Source of the DNA: an uncultured Bacteroidota bacterium | GTDB lineage: Bacteria > Bacteroidota > Bacteroidia > Chitinophagales > Chitinophagaceae | Direction: 5' to 3' | Length of the DNA stretch: 64,000 nt | Assembly: GCA_903824665.1 (NCBI GenBank) | Contig: CAIJXT010000010.1 | Coordinates: 62,001-126,000, forward strand | Shown here: piece by piece, positions 53,472-62,552 of the stretch | How the letters are laid out: every line of letters begins with the position of its first letter | Numbering within the stretch: position 1 is the first letter of the stretch | Translations under genes and position numbers: made by a program | Notes under the pieces: model-generated | What the model was told of the DNA's origin: nothing | Database searches by the model: none | What the model saw: only the letters and a program-made list of their open reading frames with translations

Positions 53472-53906
53472 TTAGTTGAACGAAATTAGCTCGACCTCAA
53501 AAATAAGGGTGCTATTGGGGCCTATATGGCTGCCTACCTGCCTGTCGCCGTAGCCAAGGTGCGGCGGAATGAAGAAGCGCCACTTGCTGCCTGTGGGCAT
53601 GAGCTGGAGTCCCTGTGTCCAGCCTTTGATGACCATGTTGAGCGGAAAGGATGCAGGCTTGCCGCGGTTGACCGAGCTATCGAAAACCGTACCATCGAGC
53701 AGGGTGCCATGGTAATGACAGGTAACTGTGCTGAGTGCTGTGGGTTTGGGACCACTACCCTCTGTGATGACCTGGTACTGCAGGCCGCCGGGCAATTCGG
53801 TGATGCCAGCCTTGCTCTTGTTGGCCTCCAGAAATTCCTGACCTGACTTGAGGTTAGATGCTGCTTTTTCTGCCTTCATCTGAAACAATCTATCTGCGAT
53901 ACCCAT
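53472..53906 (-). CDS. FKBP-type peptidyl-prolyl cis-trans isomerase
   Basis: A 144-aa protein with an N-terminal helical dimerisation-like part (MGIADRLFQMKAEKAASNLK) and a C-terminal FKBP domain (about 50-144) with VTCHYHGTLLDGTVFDSS, VIKGWTQGLQLMPTGSKW and IPPHLGYGDR. No signal peptide is visible, so it is probably cytoplasmic. ATG 53906 is preferred to TTG 53921 because the TTG lies within the '-7' box. Confidence 0.9.
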   Translation of the reverse strand: MGIADRLFQMKAEKAASNLKSGQEFLEANKSKAGITELPGGLQYQVITEGSGPKPTALSTVTCHYHGTLLDGTVFDSSVNRGKPASFPLNMVIKGWTQGLQLMPTGSKWRFFIPPHLGYGDRQVGSHIGPNSTLIFEVELISFN

Positions 53907-53918
53907 GTGTTTTTTGCT

Positions 53919-53926
53919 CAAAAGTA
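53919..53926 (-). promoter_or_regulatory. '-7' box of the FKBP gene
   Basis: On the minus strand TACTTTTG fits TAnnTTTG, 12 bp before the chosen ATG. Confidence 0.45.
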
Positions 53927-54021
53927 GGCAAAAAAATACAGGCAGTTACATATAAATGGGGTGAAAAAAAATGCTAAGAAATGCCCTAAACGACCCCTAC
54001 CTGCACAGATAAGGTGGTACA

Positions 54022-55158
54022 TTAATGTGCATGGATGGTCCAGGTAAACCAAAGCACAGCGGAAACGACAGTTTGTGTCCATTTGATAGCCACCTTGTCT
54101 CCCGCAGCTAAAGTCACGGGGTGCGAAAGGTCGCTGTTGGTACCTACAAAAACAACGTTGCCTGCTGATACAACGCTTCCGCTTACGGTCATGGATGTGG
54201 CGCTTCCGTTTACATAAACGGTACCTGAATACGGTATGGTGGAGGTGCCTGTTCCATATGATTTGATGTGGACATAAAAAGCATCGAGGGTGCAGGCGGC
54301 ACTTACTATATCCTGACCCAACGCCACGTTTGATGTATTGGAGCCGGTTACCAGGCCGGTATAGTAGAGTGCGAAAGAAGTCTGACAGCTTCCGGAAAAT
54401 ACATAGCCGCCACTACCACCGGATATCGTTTGCCATGTACCATTGCCGCTGAGGTAATTTGAGGCTGTGGCGCCGGTACCTAACCGGGCCGTGTTGACGG
54501 TGCCGGTTGAAATATTACCTGCATTCAGGCTGGTAAGATTAGCACCGCTAATGGCAGGAAGTGTGCCAGAAAGATTGCCGGCAGTAAGACTGGTAAGGGC
54601 TGTGCCGCTTATAGCCGGCAAGCTGGCAACAGATGGGTTGGGATAAGTGCCGCTGAGGTTGCCCCCGGCTGCCCCACCCGGCACAACGCCGGATATTGCG
54701 GTATTAGATGCTGCTGTTACCCTTCCCTTCGCATCTACCGAAACTACGGGTGATGCTGTAGCGCTGCCATATGTAGCTGCTGTAACCCCGGTAGTGGTCA
54801 ATGCGGGATCGGGATAAGTACCGGAGAGGTCGCCGCCAGCAGTACCAGCAGGTGTGTTCAGCGCTGTCCACGCGGTGCCGTTAAAGTAATAAAACCCTGC
54901 TGAGCCATCTGTCTGGTAAACCAATAATCCTGTTGCCGGGCTGCCGATAGCAGATCGCTGTGCGGCAGTCATAGATGGCAGCAACACACCCTGAGCAGTT
55001 GAGCTCACATCTAATACAGCAGAGGTTGCTGCCGGTGCGCCAGTGGTATTTACTGCCATGCCCTGTGCAAAAATGCCGCCTGAAACAAGCGAGCTAACAA
55101 CACCAAAAAATACAATGCGCAATATGTGAGTACCTTTCATAAAAATATTTTTTTTCAT
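54022..55158 (-). CDS. Tail-fibre-like surface protein, paralogue A
   Basis: A 378-aa secreted protein. The start is set at ATG 55158; the frame is open further upstream into the end of paralogue B. After the signal peptide come the shared module (GMAVNTTGAPA, VLDVSSTAQGVLLPSMTAAQ, GSPATGLLVYQTDG, FYYFNGTAWTAL), a collagen-like and repeat-rich region (GGDLSGTYPDP; GNLSGTYPNPSVASLPAISG; NLTSLNAGNISTGTVNTARL) and a unique beta-rich C-terminal domain of about 130 residues ending WTIHAH. Likely a surface-exposed trimeric-fibre-type protein; binding partner unknown. Confidence 0.78.
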   Translation of the reverse strand: MKKNIFMKGTHILRIVFFGVVSSLVSGGIFAQGMAVNTTGAPAATSAVLDVSSTAQGVLLPSMTAAQRSAIGSPATGLLVYQTDGSAGFYYFNGTAWTALNTPAGTAGGDLSGTYPDPALTTTGVTAATYGSATASPVVSVDAKGRVTAASNTAISGVVPGGAAGGNLSGTYPNPSVASLPAISGTALTSLTAGNLSGTLPAISGANLTSLNAGNISTGTVNTARLGTGATASNYLSGNGTWQTISGGSGGYVFSGSCQTSFALYYTGLVTGSNTSNVALGQDIVSAACTLDAFYVHIKSYGTGTSTIPYSGTVYVNGSATSMTVSGSVVSAGNVVFVGTNSDLSHPVTLAAGDKVAIKWTQTVVSAVLWFTWTIHAH

Positions 55159-55216
55159 ACTTATATTTCGTCTGCCAGTAAGGCAAACTACCTGTTTGTT
55201 ACCTGCAGGCGCTGCG

Positions 55217-56368
55217 TTAGTGTGCATGAATGCTAGTTGTAGCAAGCGGAATTACACCATTTGTAAAATTGCTCTGTGACCATCTGATACATAATTTGTC
55301 GCCGGCGCTGACCGCTAATGAATGTCCGGTAGTGTTGAAACTGCCGAGTGCAGTGTTGACGGCTCCTGTGGCTGGCAAAACGCAGGTAAGGGTAACTGAA
55401 GTGGCAGCATCATTTTTGTAAACTGTGCCGGTAAGTGTATTAGTACCTGAGATGGCAACAAAATGTACAACGAAGTACACATAAACGGCATCAATAGTAC
55501 AGTTTACAGGTGCGATGTAGTTGGCTTGTGACGAAGAGGTAAAAGCGGTACCGGTATTGTATATGCAGCTATATTGTGTTGCAGCTGAATTGAGAATTGC
55601 CCTACCGGTAAAAATATAGCTATTTCCGCCGCCACCTGATGGCGAGGTCCAGGTCTGGTTTCCGGCAAGAAATGTGGATCCGGATGCTGTGCCGCTGCCC
55701 AACTGAGCCGTATTCATGATACCCGACGAAATGTTACTGCCATTAAAGCTCGTAAGATTGGCGCCGCTGATAGCAGGCAGGGCACCTGTGAGCACACCGG
55801 CAGACAGGCCTGTAAGACTGGCACCGCTGATGGCAGGCAAACTGGCGATAGATGGGTTTGGGTAGGTGCCTCCCAGATTACCACCGGCCGCACCCGATGG
55901 CGGCACACCACTAATGGTTGCGTTTGAGGCTGAGGTGATCCTGCCTTTTGTGTCTACTGCTATGACTGGTACCGTTGTTGCACTACCATAAGTGGCAGCA
56001 GTAACACCGGTTGTTGCCAAAGTGGGGTTGGGGTAAGTACCGGCCAGATCGCCGCCTGCTGTGCCGCCGGGCGCATTCAGCGATGTCCAAACCGAACCAT
56101 CAAAGTAATAAAACCCCGGACCAGCCGGAGCACTGCCATCGGTCTGGTAAACGATAAGCCCGGTGGCAGGGCTGCTGATCGCAGTACGCTGGGCGGTAGT
56201 CATGCGGGGCATTAATGCTCCCTGTGTTGTAGAGCCAACGTCGAGGATAGCAGAATTATGGGCAGCAGCACCGGTAGAATTGATGGCCATACCCTGCCCT
56301 TTGACAGCAAGTGAGCCTGCACAAAAACAACCGGCAATTGTGACACGTAATAAATATCTGTTGATCAT
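55217..56368 (-). CDS. Tail-fibre-like surface protein, paralogue B
   Basis: A 383-aa paralogue with signal peptide (MINRYLLRVTIAGCFCAGSL), the same N-terminal module (AILDVGSTTQGALMPRMTTA; SSPATGLIVYQTDG), a matching GTYPNP-repeat stalk and a divergent C-terminal domain (about 250-383) that again ends with SIHAH. The near-identical stalk DNA in the three genes could support recombination that swaps heads. Transcribed in the order C, B, A with gaps of 50 and 58 bp, so an operon is likely. Confidence 0.78.
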   Translation of the reverse strand: MINRYLLRVTIAGCFCAGSLAVKGQGMAINSTGAAAHNSAILDVGSTTQGALMPRMTTAQRTAISSPATGLIVYQTDGSAPAGPGFYYFDGSVWTSLNAPGGTAGGDLAGTYPNPTLATTGVTAATYGSATTVPVIAVDTKGRITSASNATISGVPPSGAAGGNLGGTYPNPSIASLPAISGASLTGLSAGVLTGALPAISGANLTSFNGSNISSGIMNTAQLGSGTASGSTFLAGNQTWTSPSGGGGNSYIFTGRAILNSAATQYSCIYNTGTAFTSSSQANYIAPVNCTIDAVYVYFVVHFVAISGTNTLTGTVYKNDAATSVTLTCVLPATGAVNTALGSFNTTGHSLAVSAGDKLCIRWSQSNFTNGVIPLATTSIHAH

Positions 56369-56418
56369 AAAAAGTCATTTTCGTAATAGTAATGTGATCA
56401 CTAAATTCTTAAACCACC

Positions 56419-57552
56419 CTATTGTGCATGGATACTGGCATGCATGTATCCCACTGCGCCGTTGGCGAAATTAGTCTGGGTCCATTTGACGGTGAGCAGA
56501 TCGCCGGCAGTGACTGAAACAGGATGACTGAGATCGCTTGCTGTGAATTGCTGCCCGACAGTAGCCGAACTTGGAAATGTTACGCTGACAGTGCATGCAG
56601 TAGCTGTTCCGTTTTTGAAGATAGTGCCCGTGACCAGGTTAGCAGGCTGTGTACCCGAAGTTGCGGTAAGACTCACCGCAGCGTAGAGGTAAAAAGCATC
56701 TATTGTAAACGAGGCAGCGGCAATATCTGAATGTGCTGCGGCCGAAACTGTTCCAAACATCCCTGTTCCTATACCTGTGTAGCTAGTATTGGCGCTGGAT
56801 CCGATAAATAAAAGCTCGAACATGAGTGGAGCGCTGCCTCCAGAAACTGTTTGCCATGTACCATCTCCCCTCAGGAATGTGGAAGCAGTGGGAGAGCCAC
56901 TGCCAAGCCTTGCTGCGGGTACTGTACCCGTTGTAAAGTGACTGGCGTCCAGACTGGTGAGACTGGCTGCATTTAACGCCGGCATGGTACCGGTGAGGTT
57001 GCCAGCGGTGAGGCTGGTAAGGCTGGCACCACTTATTGCCGGAAGGCTGGCTATGGTTGGGTTTGGATAGGTGCCGGAGAGGTTACCGCCAGCGCTCCCC
57101 CCCGGTACCGCTGCCGTAATGGTTGTGTTGGACGCTGAGGTTATCCGGCCCTTTGCATTGACTGCAATAGTGGGCGCTGACGTAGCACTACCATAAGTAG
57201 CAGCAGCAACACCGGTTGTGGTCAGCGTAGGATTAGGGTAAGATCCGGTAAGGTCGCCACCGGCTGCTGATGCAGGTGTATTGAGCATTACCCAGGCCGA
57301 ACTGTTGTAATAATAAAAACCAGACGGGGCATCTGTCTGAAATAGCAACAGGCCTGTGGCAGGGCTACTTATTGCTACGCGCTGAGCTGCCGTCATCCTG
57401 GGTACCAATACACCCTGTGTTGTAGAACTTGCATCCAGCATCGCAGAAGCATCGGCTGCACTGCCTGAGCTATTTACGGCCATACTTTGCCCGCTAACGG
57501 CTGTATGAAATATTGTCAGAAATAATGATAGCAATGCCAGTTTTGAATACAT
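56419..57552 (-). CDS. Tail-fibre-like surface protein, paralogue C
   Basis: A 377-aa paralogue and the first gene of the apparent three-gene operon. Signal peptide MYSKLALLSLFLTIFHTAVSG; module AMLDASSTTQGVLVPRMTAA and SSPATGLLLFQTDA; stalk GGDLTGSYPNPTL; head domain (about 245-377) ending HASIHAQ. A near-consensus '-7' box TACTTTTA lies on the minus strand at 57580-57587, about 28 bp upstream of the start. Confidence 0.78.
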   Translation of the reverse strand: MYSKLALLSLFLTIFHTAVSGQSMAVNSSGSAADASAMLDASSTTQGVLVPRMTAAQRVAISSPATGLLLFQTDAPSGFYYYNSSAWVMLNTPASAAGGDLTGSYPNPTLTTTGVAAATYGSATSAPTIAVNAKGRITSASNTTITAAVPGGSAGGNLSGTYPNPTIASLPAISGASLTSLTAGNLTGTMPALNAASLTSLDASHFTTGTVPAARLGSGSPTASTFLRGDGTWQTVSGGSAPLMFELLFIGSSANTSYTGIGTGMFGTVSAAAHSDIAAASFTIDAFYLYAAVSLTATSGTQPANLVTGTIFKNGTATACTVSVTFPSSATVGQQFTASDLSHPVSVTAGDLLTVKWTQTNFANGAVGYMHASIHAQ

Positions 57553-57948
57553 AAAAAGGTTCGTTAATTTACACTGACATAAAAGTATCTAATCTATTTA
57601 GCTTTTCAAAATTAATACCAAAATTTAATGTATTCCCAATCCAGATTGAGATTGTAACACCCGTTTAAATTGCATTAAAACACTGTGAAATGTATAACTT
57701 ACTTTTTGTGAATAAGTTTTGATAGAAAGGCGCTAAAAATTGTTTTTAAGCGTAACTGCAGGAAGTCAGAATCCGGAACATGTCATCCAGGTGCACCTAA
57801 GGAATCTGAAAACACAAATTATTAAGGTGGACTGGGAATTCACGTGGCAAAATATCACTACACAATAAATTTATTAAAAGTGTTTTTTTGTTGAAATTCA
57901 AATAGAACCTTAAAACGCAGACATAGGCCAGTGCATGTGGATCGCCAA
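57553..57948. other. Intergenic AT-rich region
   Basis: About 396 bp between the 5' end of paralogue C and the 3' end of the MarR-like gene. Apart from the promoter-like TACTTTTA (minus strand, 57580-57587), I see no gene, strong hairpin or repeat. Confidence 0.5.
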
Positions 57949-58593
57949 TTATCTGAGCGTATTGAGCCGCTCATCCTTTTCGTGGAGGAAGATGTGGTAG
58001 TGAAACTTGTCGAGTTTCTGGAGCAGGTACACAAGGTGTTTCTTTTCGGGGTCTGAAAGTTCGCCACCTATCAGGTCTGAAACTTTGCCCATTTTGCCAA
58101 AAACACTGAACAGCACACCCCTGCCCCGGTCGTTAATGCGGACGAGTTTGCCTCGTTTATCGGCGGGGTCGTCGAGCTGGTCTATGAGCCCGTGCTGGTG
58201 CAGGCGCCTGATGATGTCCATGCCGGTGGGCTTCTCGTGCACATTCTTAGCAATGAGGTCTGTCTTGCGCAGGTGCTCGTAAGACAACAGTGTAGCGAGG
58301 TAGCCAAACTCATCGGCTGTCTGCAACGGACTGCCTTCCAATGCCTGACGGGTATACATACGCGCATAGCGGTACAGGTAAATGACCATGCGGGCAATAG
58401 TAGTCTCTATCTTTTCGACAGATACACCATACTGCAGGTGCTGATCGCCGATACGGTCGTCCTGATAAGTTTCTGAGTCGCCATTGCGCAGCAGCCAGCC
58501 GGCAAAATCGGCCACGGTAGCATTGCCACCACTACCCGACTGCTCGTACTGCTCGGCAAGACTGATCAACTCTTTCAGGAATGTGTAATCCAT
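57949..58593 (-). CDS. MarR-family transcriptional regulator
   Basis: A 214-aa protein with a central winged helix (TADEFGYLATLLSYEHLRKT, LIAKNVHEKPTGMDIIRRLH, then LIDQLDDPADKRGKLVRIND, the wing) flanked by helices for dimerisation. This is longer than a classic MarR (about 145 aa) because of about 60 extra N-terminal residues. ATG 58593 is preferred to an in-frame codon four residues upstream. It is divergent from the TonB receptor gene with a 117-bp gap containing an inverted repeat, so it probably controls itself and the receptor. Confidence 0.8.
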   Translation of the reverse strand: MDYTFLKELISLAEQYEQSGSGGNATVADFAGWLLRNGDSETYQDDRIGDQHLQYGVSVEKIETTIARMVIYLYRYARMYTRQALEGSPLQTADEFGYLATLLSYEHLRKTDLIAKNVHEKPTGMDIIRRLHQHGLIDQLDDPADKRGKLVRINDRGRGVLFSVFGKMGKVSDLIGGELSDPEKKHLVYLLQKLDKFHYHIFLHEKDERLNTLR

Positions 58594-58602
58594 AAGCGAA
58601 AT

Positions 58603-58610
58603 CAAAGATA
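58603..58610 (-). promoter_or_regulatory. '-7' box of the MarR-like gene
   Basis: On the minus strand TATCTTTG fits TAnnTTTG and lies 9 bp before the start codon. Confidence 0.4.
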
Positions 58611-58623
58611 CTACTGATTTGCA

Positions 58624-58661
58624 AATTTAGTATTAAAATACACCAATTAATGCACTAAATT
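58624..58661. promoter_or_regulatory. Candidate MarR operator
   Basis: AATTTAGT (58624-58631) and ACTAAATT (58654-58661) form an inverted repeat with centres 30 bp apart, about three helical turns, between the divergent promoters of the regulator and the TonB receptor. Confidence 0.35.
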
Positions 58662-58710
58662 GAAATTAATTACTTTATTTTGCCTAATAAAAGTATAATT
58701 ACATACCATT

Positions 58711-61158
58711 ATGAACATGTATACACGATTGTTGGTTGCATTATTTGCATTTATTCCATTTGTAGTGAGGGCGCAGTCTACCGGGGTGATCACGGGCACG
58801 GTGCGCGACAAGAAGACACAGGAGGTGATTATTGGTGCCGCCATCAGCATAGATGGCACCACGCTGGGCAATGTGACGGACACGAACGGCAACTTTACAG
58901 TAACTAACATACCAGTAAAAAGCTACAACATCCGCATTCAGGCATTGGGTTATGAAACCTACATGATGTATAATGTGGTGATATCGTCGGGCAATGCACA
59001 GATCATCAACGCAGAACTGGATAATGAGTCGGGTGTAGCGCTGAAAGAAGTGGTGGTGCGCAGAAACCCGTACAGCAAGAGCGCTGAGACACCGCTATCG
59101 CTGCAGACGCTGTCGGCACAGGAGATACGCAGCAATCCGGGCGGCAACTTCGATATCTCCCGGGTTATTCAGGCGTTCCCCGGCGTGGGTGGCACCTCGG
59201 GCAGCGTGGGCGGCTACCGCAATGACCTGATCATAAGAGGTGGCGCACCCAACGAGAATGTGTACTATCTGGATGGCATAGAGGTGCCTGTCATTAATCA
59301 CTTTGCCACACAGGGATCTGGCGGTGGCCCAACGGGCATCATAAATACCAACTTCATAGAAGAGGTGAACCTGTATACAAGTGCTTTTCCGGCGCGGTAT
59401 GACAATCCACTATCGGGGGCACTGCAAATGAAGCAGCGCAAGGCCAACCCGACCCATGTACAGCAAAACATAAGGCTGAGTGCCACCGAGCTGGCCTACA
59501 GCGCCGACGGACCTATAGTAAAGGACAAGCTCACCTTTCTGGCATCGGCAAGGCGGTCTTACCTGCAACTGCTGTTTCAGGCGCTGCAACTGCCTATACA
59601 GCCCTCTTACTGGGATTTTCAATACAAAATAGACTACAAAATCAACAAAAAACTGTCCTTCTACACACTGGCGATTGGCGCTATAGACAACTTCTCGTTT
59701 ATGACGCCCGACAATCTGACGGCGGAGAATGTGTATATACTGCAGTCGAACCCACTGATAAAACAGTGGAGCTATACGAACGGGTATGGTTTGAAGGGGC
59801 TGGTAAACAAGGGTTACTGGAACCTGACCTTCAGCCGGAACATGCTGAACAATCAGCTGGACAAATACCTGGACAATCAGAACCCATCGGAACTGACGCG
59901 TACGCTGAAAGTAAAATCGACGGAAGCCGAAAACAAATTCCGCTTTGACCTGAACAAGTCGTTCGACAAATGGAGTTATAGTGTGGGAGCAATGACCCAG
60001 TATGACCAGTTTACTAACGATCTGTATGCGCTGATACGTACCGAAGTGCGCGACAGTAATGGTGTAGTGACCCAACCTGCGGTAAGTGTAGGTGGCAACA
60101 CCGGCATCAATTTCTGGAAGTACGGCCTATACGGGCAGGCGGCTACCAAGCTGCTGGATGGCAAACTGAACCTATCGCTGGGCATCAGGGCAGACGGAAA
60201 CACCTTTACAGAAGATGGCGCTAATCCATTAAAAACCCTATCGCCAAGGCTGGCTACATCGTATGCGGTGACGGAGCAGTTCAAGGTTAACGCATCAGCG
60301 GGGCGATACTTCAAGATTCCCACGTATACCATATTGGGATTCAAGGATGCCACGGGCAACTTTGCCAACAAGAACGCACGCTACATTCAGAGCGACCATC
60401 TGGCGGCCGGCGTAGAATACCTGCCGCCATGGCAGGGTGCACGCTTCACGCTGGAGGGTTTTTATAAACTCTATAGCTACTACCCTGTATCGATATCGGA
60501 CAGTATATCGCTTGCCAACAAGGGTGGAGACTTCAATGTATTGGGCAACGAGGCGATAGCGGCAACCGGCAAGGGTAAAAGCTATGGCGTGGAGTTTCAG
60601 TTTCAGCAGAAGCTGACACGCAACCTGTATACGGTAGTATCGCTGACGCTGTACAACAGTGAGTTTACGAACGCCAACGGTAAGTACGCACCCGCATCGT
60701 GGGATAATGGTCAGCTGATATCGCTGATAGGTGGTTACAAGTTTAAGCGCAACTGGGAGCTGGGGGTAAAATTCAGGTATCAGGGTGGTGCACCTTATAC
60801 GCCGTTTGATATGACCGCATCGCAGGCTAACTATCTGGCACTGGGTACCGGCTTACCAGATTACAGCCGGTTCAACACCCTGCGGTTGCCTGCCTTCCAT
60901 GCCATGGATGTGCGCATAGATAAGAAATGGAACTTCAAGAAATGGACCTTTGACCTGTATCTGGATATCACTAATTTTTATGCCAGCCTGCAGCCACAGG
61001 TGCCACGGTATACCTTTACCCGGACACCGGACAATAAGAACTTTGCCACTACCGACGGTGCCCCGCTGAAGAGCAATGGCAGCAATGCCATACCGGTACT
61101 GCTCTCCGATAATTCTGGCACAGTGATACCTTCGATAGGGTTTATAATAGAATTGTAA
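58711..61158 (+). CDS. TonB-dependent receptor with carboxypeptidase-regulatory-like domain
   Basis: An 815-aa receptor: signal peptide (to about residue 22, VVRAQ), carboxypeptidase-regulatory-like beta-sandwich (about 25-110, GTVRDKKTQEVIIGAAISID), a plug (about 120-230, with FPGVGGTSGSVGGYRNDLII and ENVYYLDGIEV) and a long barrel. The C-terminus ends in PSIGFIIEL, an aromatic-ended strand. No SusD partner is adjacent, so it is not a typical glycan pair; substrate unknown. It is divergent from the MarR-like gene. Its last 18 bp are duplicated at 62553, together with its terminator. An alternative start is ATG 58717. Confidence 0.88.
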   Translation: MNMYTRLLVALFAFIPFVVRAQSTGVITGTVRDKKTQEVIIGAAISIDGTTLGNVTDTNGNFTVTNIPVKSYNIRIQALGYETYMMYNVVISSGNAQIINAELDNESGVALKEVVVRRNPYSKSAETPLSLQTLSAQEIRSNPGGNFDISRVIQAFPGVGGTSGSVGGYRNDLIIRGGAPNENVYYLDGIEVPVINHFATQGSGGGPTGIINTNFIEEVNLYTSAFPARYDNPLSGALQMKQRKANPTHVQQNIRLSATELAYSADGPIVKDKLTFLASARRSYLQLLFQALQLPIQPSYWDFQYKIDYKINKKLSFYTLAIGAIDNFSFMTPDNLTAENVYILQSNPLIKQWSYTNGYGLKGLVNKGYWNLTFSRNMLNNQLDKYLDNQNPSELTRTLKVKSTEAENKFRFDLNKSFDKWSYSVGAMTQYDQFTNDLYALIRTEVRDSNGVVTQPAVSVGGNTGINFWKYGLYGQAATKLLDGKLNLSLGIRADGNTFTEDGANPLKTLSPRLATSYAVTEQFKVNASAGRYFKIPTYTILGFKDATGNFANKNARYIQSDHLAAGVEYLPPWQGARFTLEGFYKLYSYYPVSISDSISLANKGGDFNVLGNEAIAATGKGKSYGVEFQFQQKLTRNLYTVVSLTLYNSEFTNANGKYAPASWDNGQLISLIGGYKFKRNWELGVKFRYQGGAPYTPFDMTASQANYLALGTGLPDYSRFNTLRLPAFHAMDVRIDKKWNFKKWTFDLYLDITNFYASLQPQVPRYTFTRTPDNKNFATTDGAPLKSNGSNAIPVLLSDNSGTVIPSIGFIIEL

Positions 61159-61174
61159 ATGAATGAATTATAGA

Positions 61175-61217
61175 AAATGAAACAGGATTTCCGGGCTCCG
61201 GAAATCCTGTTTCATTT
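61175..61217 (+). terminator. Strong terminator after the TonB receptor
   Basis: A perfect 20-bp stem (61175-61194 with 61198-61217) with loop GCT, between the receptor and the minus-strand genes. It can act in both directions. Confidence 0.85.
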
Positions 61218-61261
61218 ATACCCTATCTGCCATCACTCCATTGAGTACGGCTCACTGCCAC

Positions 61262-61319
61262 TACTTTGTGAAAGTGTATACAAATGTAAAGTTGCTGTAC
61301 AAACCTGTGCCGCTGCCGC
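61262..61319 (-). pseudogene. 3' fragment of a lipocalin-like gene
   Basis: Read on the minus strand it encodes GSGTGLYSNFTFVYTFTK and a stop, identical to the C-terminus of the lipocalin-like protein at 62675-63160. The rest of that gene is missing: at 61320 the sequence changes abruptly to the insert. Confidence 0.8.
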
Positions 61320-61327
61320 AGGGCAAT

Positions 61328-62116
61328 TTACTTCCACAATCCCACTCCGATACGCAGGCCTAGGGAAATATTGCGATCGATAAAAGTCTCTTTGCTTGTA
61401 AGAATTTGATTTACTGATTGGCTCGAATAAATTACGGCGTACTCATTGCGGCCCCACATCCAGACTCCGCGCGACCCTTCAATACCAATGCTCAAGCTTT
61501 TCAGATACCGGTAATTGGCATCCCGCTCCAGGCCCAAGTAAAACTCGTAAGAAGGAAGTGGCTCGCGCTTATTCTTTAGTACTACTACGGTGGCCGGAAC
61601 TGATTTTGTAGTGCCTCCTATCGTCTGATATTCGTGGTAAAAAGTATCTACGCCGCGCTTGCCGCCATAGGTGAATCGAACAGATGTCCCGATTCGCGCG
61701 ATGGCCGACCACTTTTTTGAGAATTGTTTTCTGTACCCTACAAATAGTTCTGTGCCAAAAAATCCAGAGTGAAAAGCATATCCGAAATAACTATCTGCTC
61801 CGGTTAATTCCAGGGGATCAAAATTTTTGTAAAGCTGGTGTTTATTAATTTTGTAAGGCCTTATACCGTATTTTATGCCGCCACCATAGTCTATACCGTA
61901 ACGCGTGACTCGCTCATATTGCAACCTCCACGTACCTCTAATGAGATTCTTGCCATGGATATTGCCGTCAGGCGGCAGCCCATCGTATTGTATACTGTTC
62001 TTGTCGGCATAATAACTCATTGCGTAAGACAAGGAAAAGTGGTTGACTCCTTTCTTTTCCTGGGCATAAGCAGCAGTGAAATTTAATGCTATTAAAAAAA
62101 CAGACAACTTTTTCAT
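61328..62116 (-). CDS. Outer-membrane beta-barrel-like protein of unknown function
   Basis: A 262-aa protein with a signal peptide (MKKLSVFLIALNFTAAYAQ). It shows alternating amphipathic strands with aromatic ends (HFSLSYAMSYYAD, WRLQYERVTRYGIDYGGGIK, GTELFVGYRKQF) and a final strand ISLGLRIGVGLWK, suggesting an 8-12-strand barrel. No family recognised. Its stop is 8 bp from the junction with the 180-bp duplication, so this gene is the cargo of an insertion. Confidence 0.7.
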   Translation of the reverse strand: MKKLSVFLIALNFTAAYAQEKKGVNHFSLSYAMSYYADKNSIQYDGLPPDGNIHGKNLIRGTWRLQYERVTRYGIDYGGGIKYGIRPYKINKHQLYKNFDPLELTGADSYFGYAFHSGFFGTELFVGYRKQFSKKWSAIARIGTSVRFTYGGKRGVDTFYHEYQTIGGTTKSVPATVVVLKNKREPLPSYEFYLGLERDANYRYLKSLSIGIEGSRGVWMWGRNEYAVIYSSQSVNQILTSKETFIDRNISLGLRIGVGLWK

Positions 62117-62552
62117 AAGTAAAATTTGAAAATCAGCAACCTAAATTCAAGTATCAAATGTAAATAAAAATATCTTTTTAAAACTGTATATTTTTTTTAG
62201 GCTTCACCTATATCATATATAACAAGGGTAAAAATTGCACCAGCGGCGCTTTTCCCACGTTGCGCGAGATTGCTTCTCCCCGCAGCTGCGCACTAAGCCA
62301 GGCGCGGTGATCGCAATGACCCACCTATTGTGGATGCAAGACGAGGCTGTATGGCGAGCGGGGGTGGTGCTTTCGTGTTGCTGCGCCAATAGGAATATGG
62401 TCGGAGAACGGGTTCCGTTAGCAGTTCCAGTTGGGCTGCGCTACCATTTGGGAAAACGAGGTGGTGGTAATTGCCAGCTAGAAACTGGCCAAATTGTGCA
62501 AGGCACGAGTTCGCATTGGTACTTGCCTAGGCTGCAAACTCGCGCCAGTTGA
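62117..62552. other. Non-coding part of the 1.2-kb insert
   Basis: The first 100 bp are very AT-rich (upstream region of the barrel gene). From about 62235 the sequence turns GC-rich and holds inverted repeats, among them CCAG-CTAGAAA-CTGG (62474-62488) and a 14-bp imperfect pair (62502-62515 with 62533-62546). An open frame of 105 codons here has no protein-like composition. Confidence 0.55.

Larger units (their letters stand above)
61140..61319. repeat. 180-bp direct duplication, copy 1
   Basis: Matches 62553-62733 with about 90% identity and one 1-nt indel. It contains the last codons of the TonB receptor, its terminator and the 3' end of a lipocalin-like gene. The two copies bracket 1233 bp. 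Confidence 0.88.

Noticed and set aside
62235-62552. 105-codon open frame in the GC-rich part of the insert
   Set aside because: Composition is not protein-like and it crosses inverted repeats.
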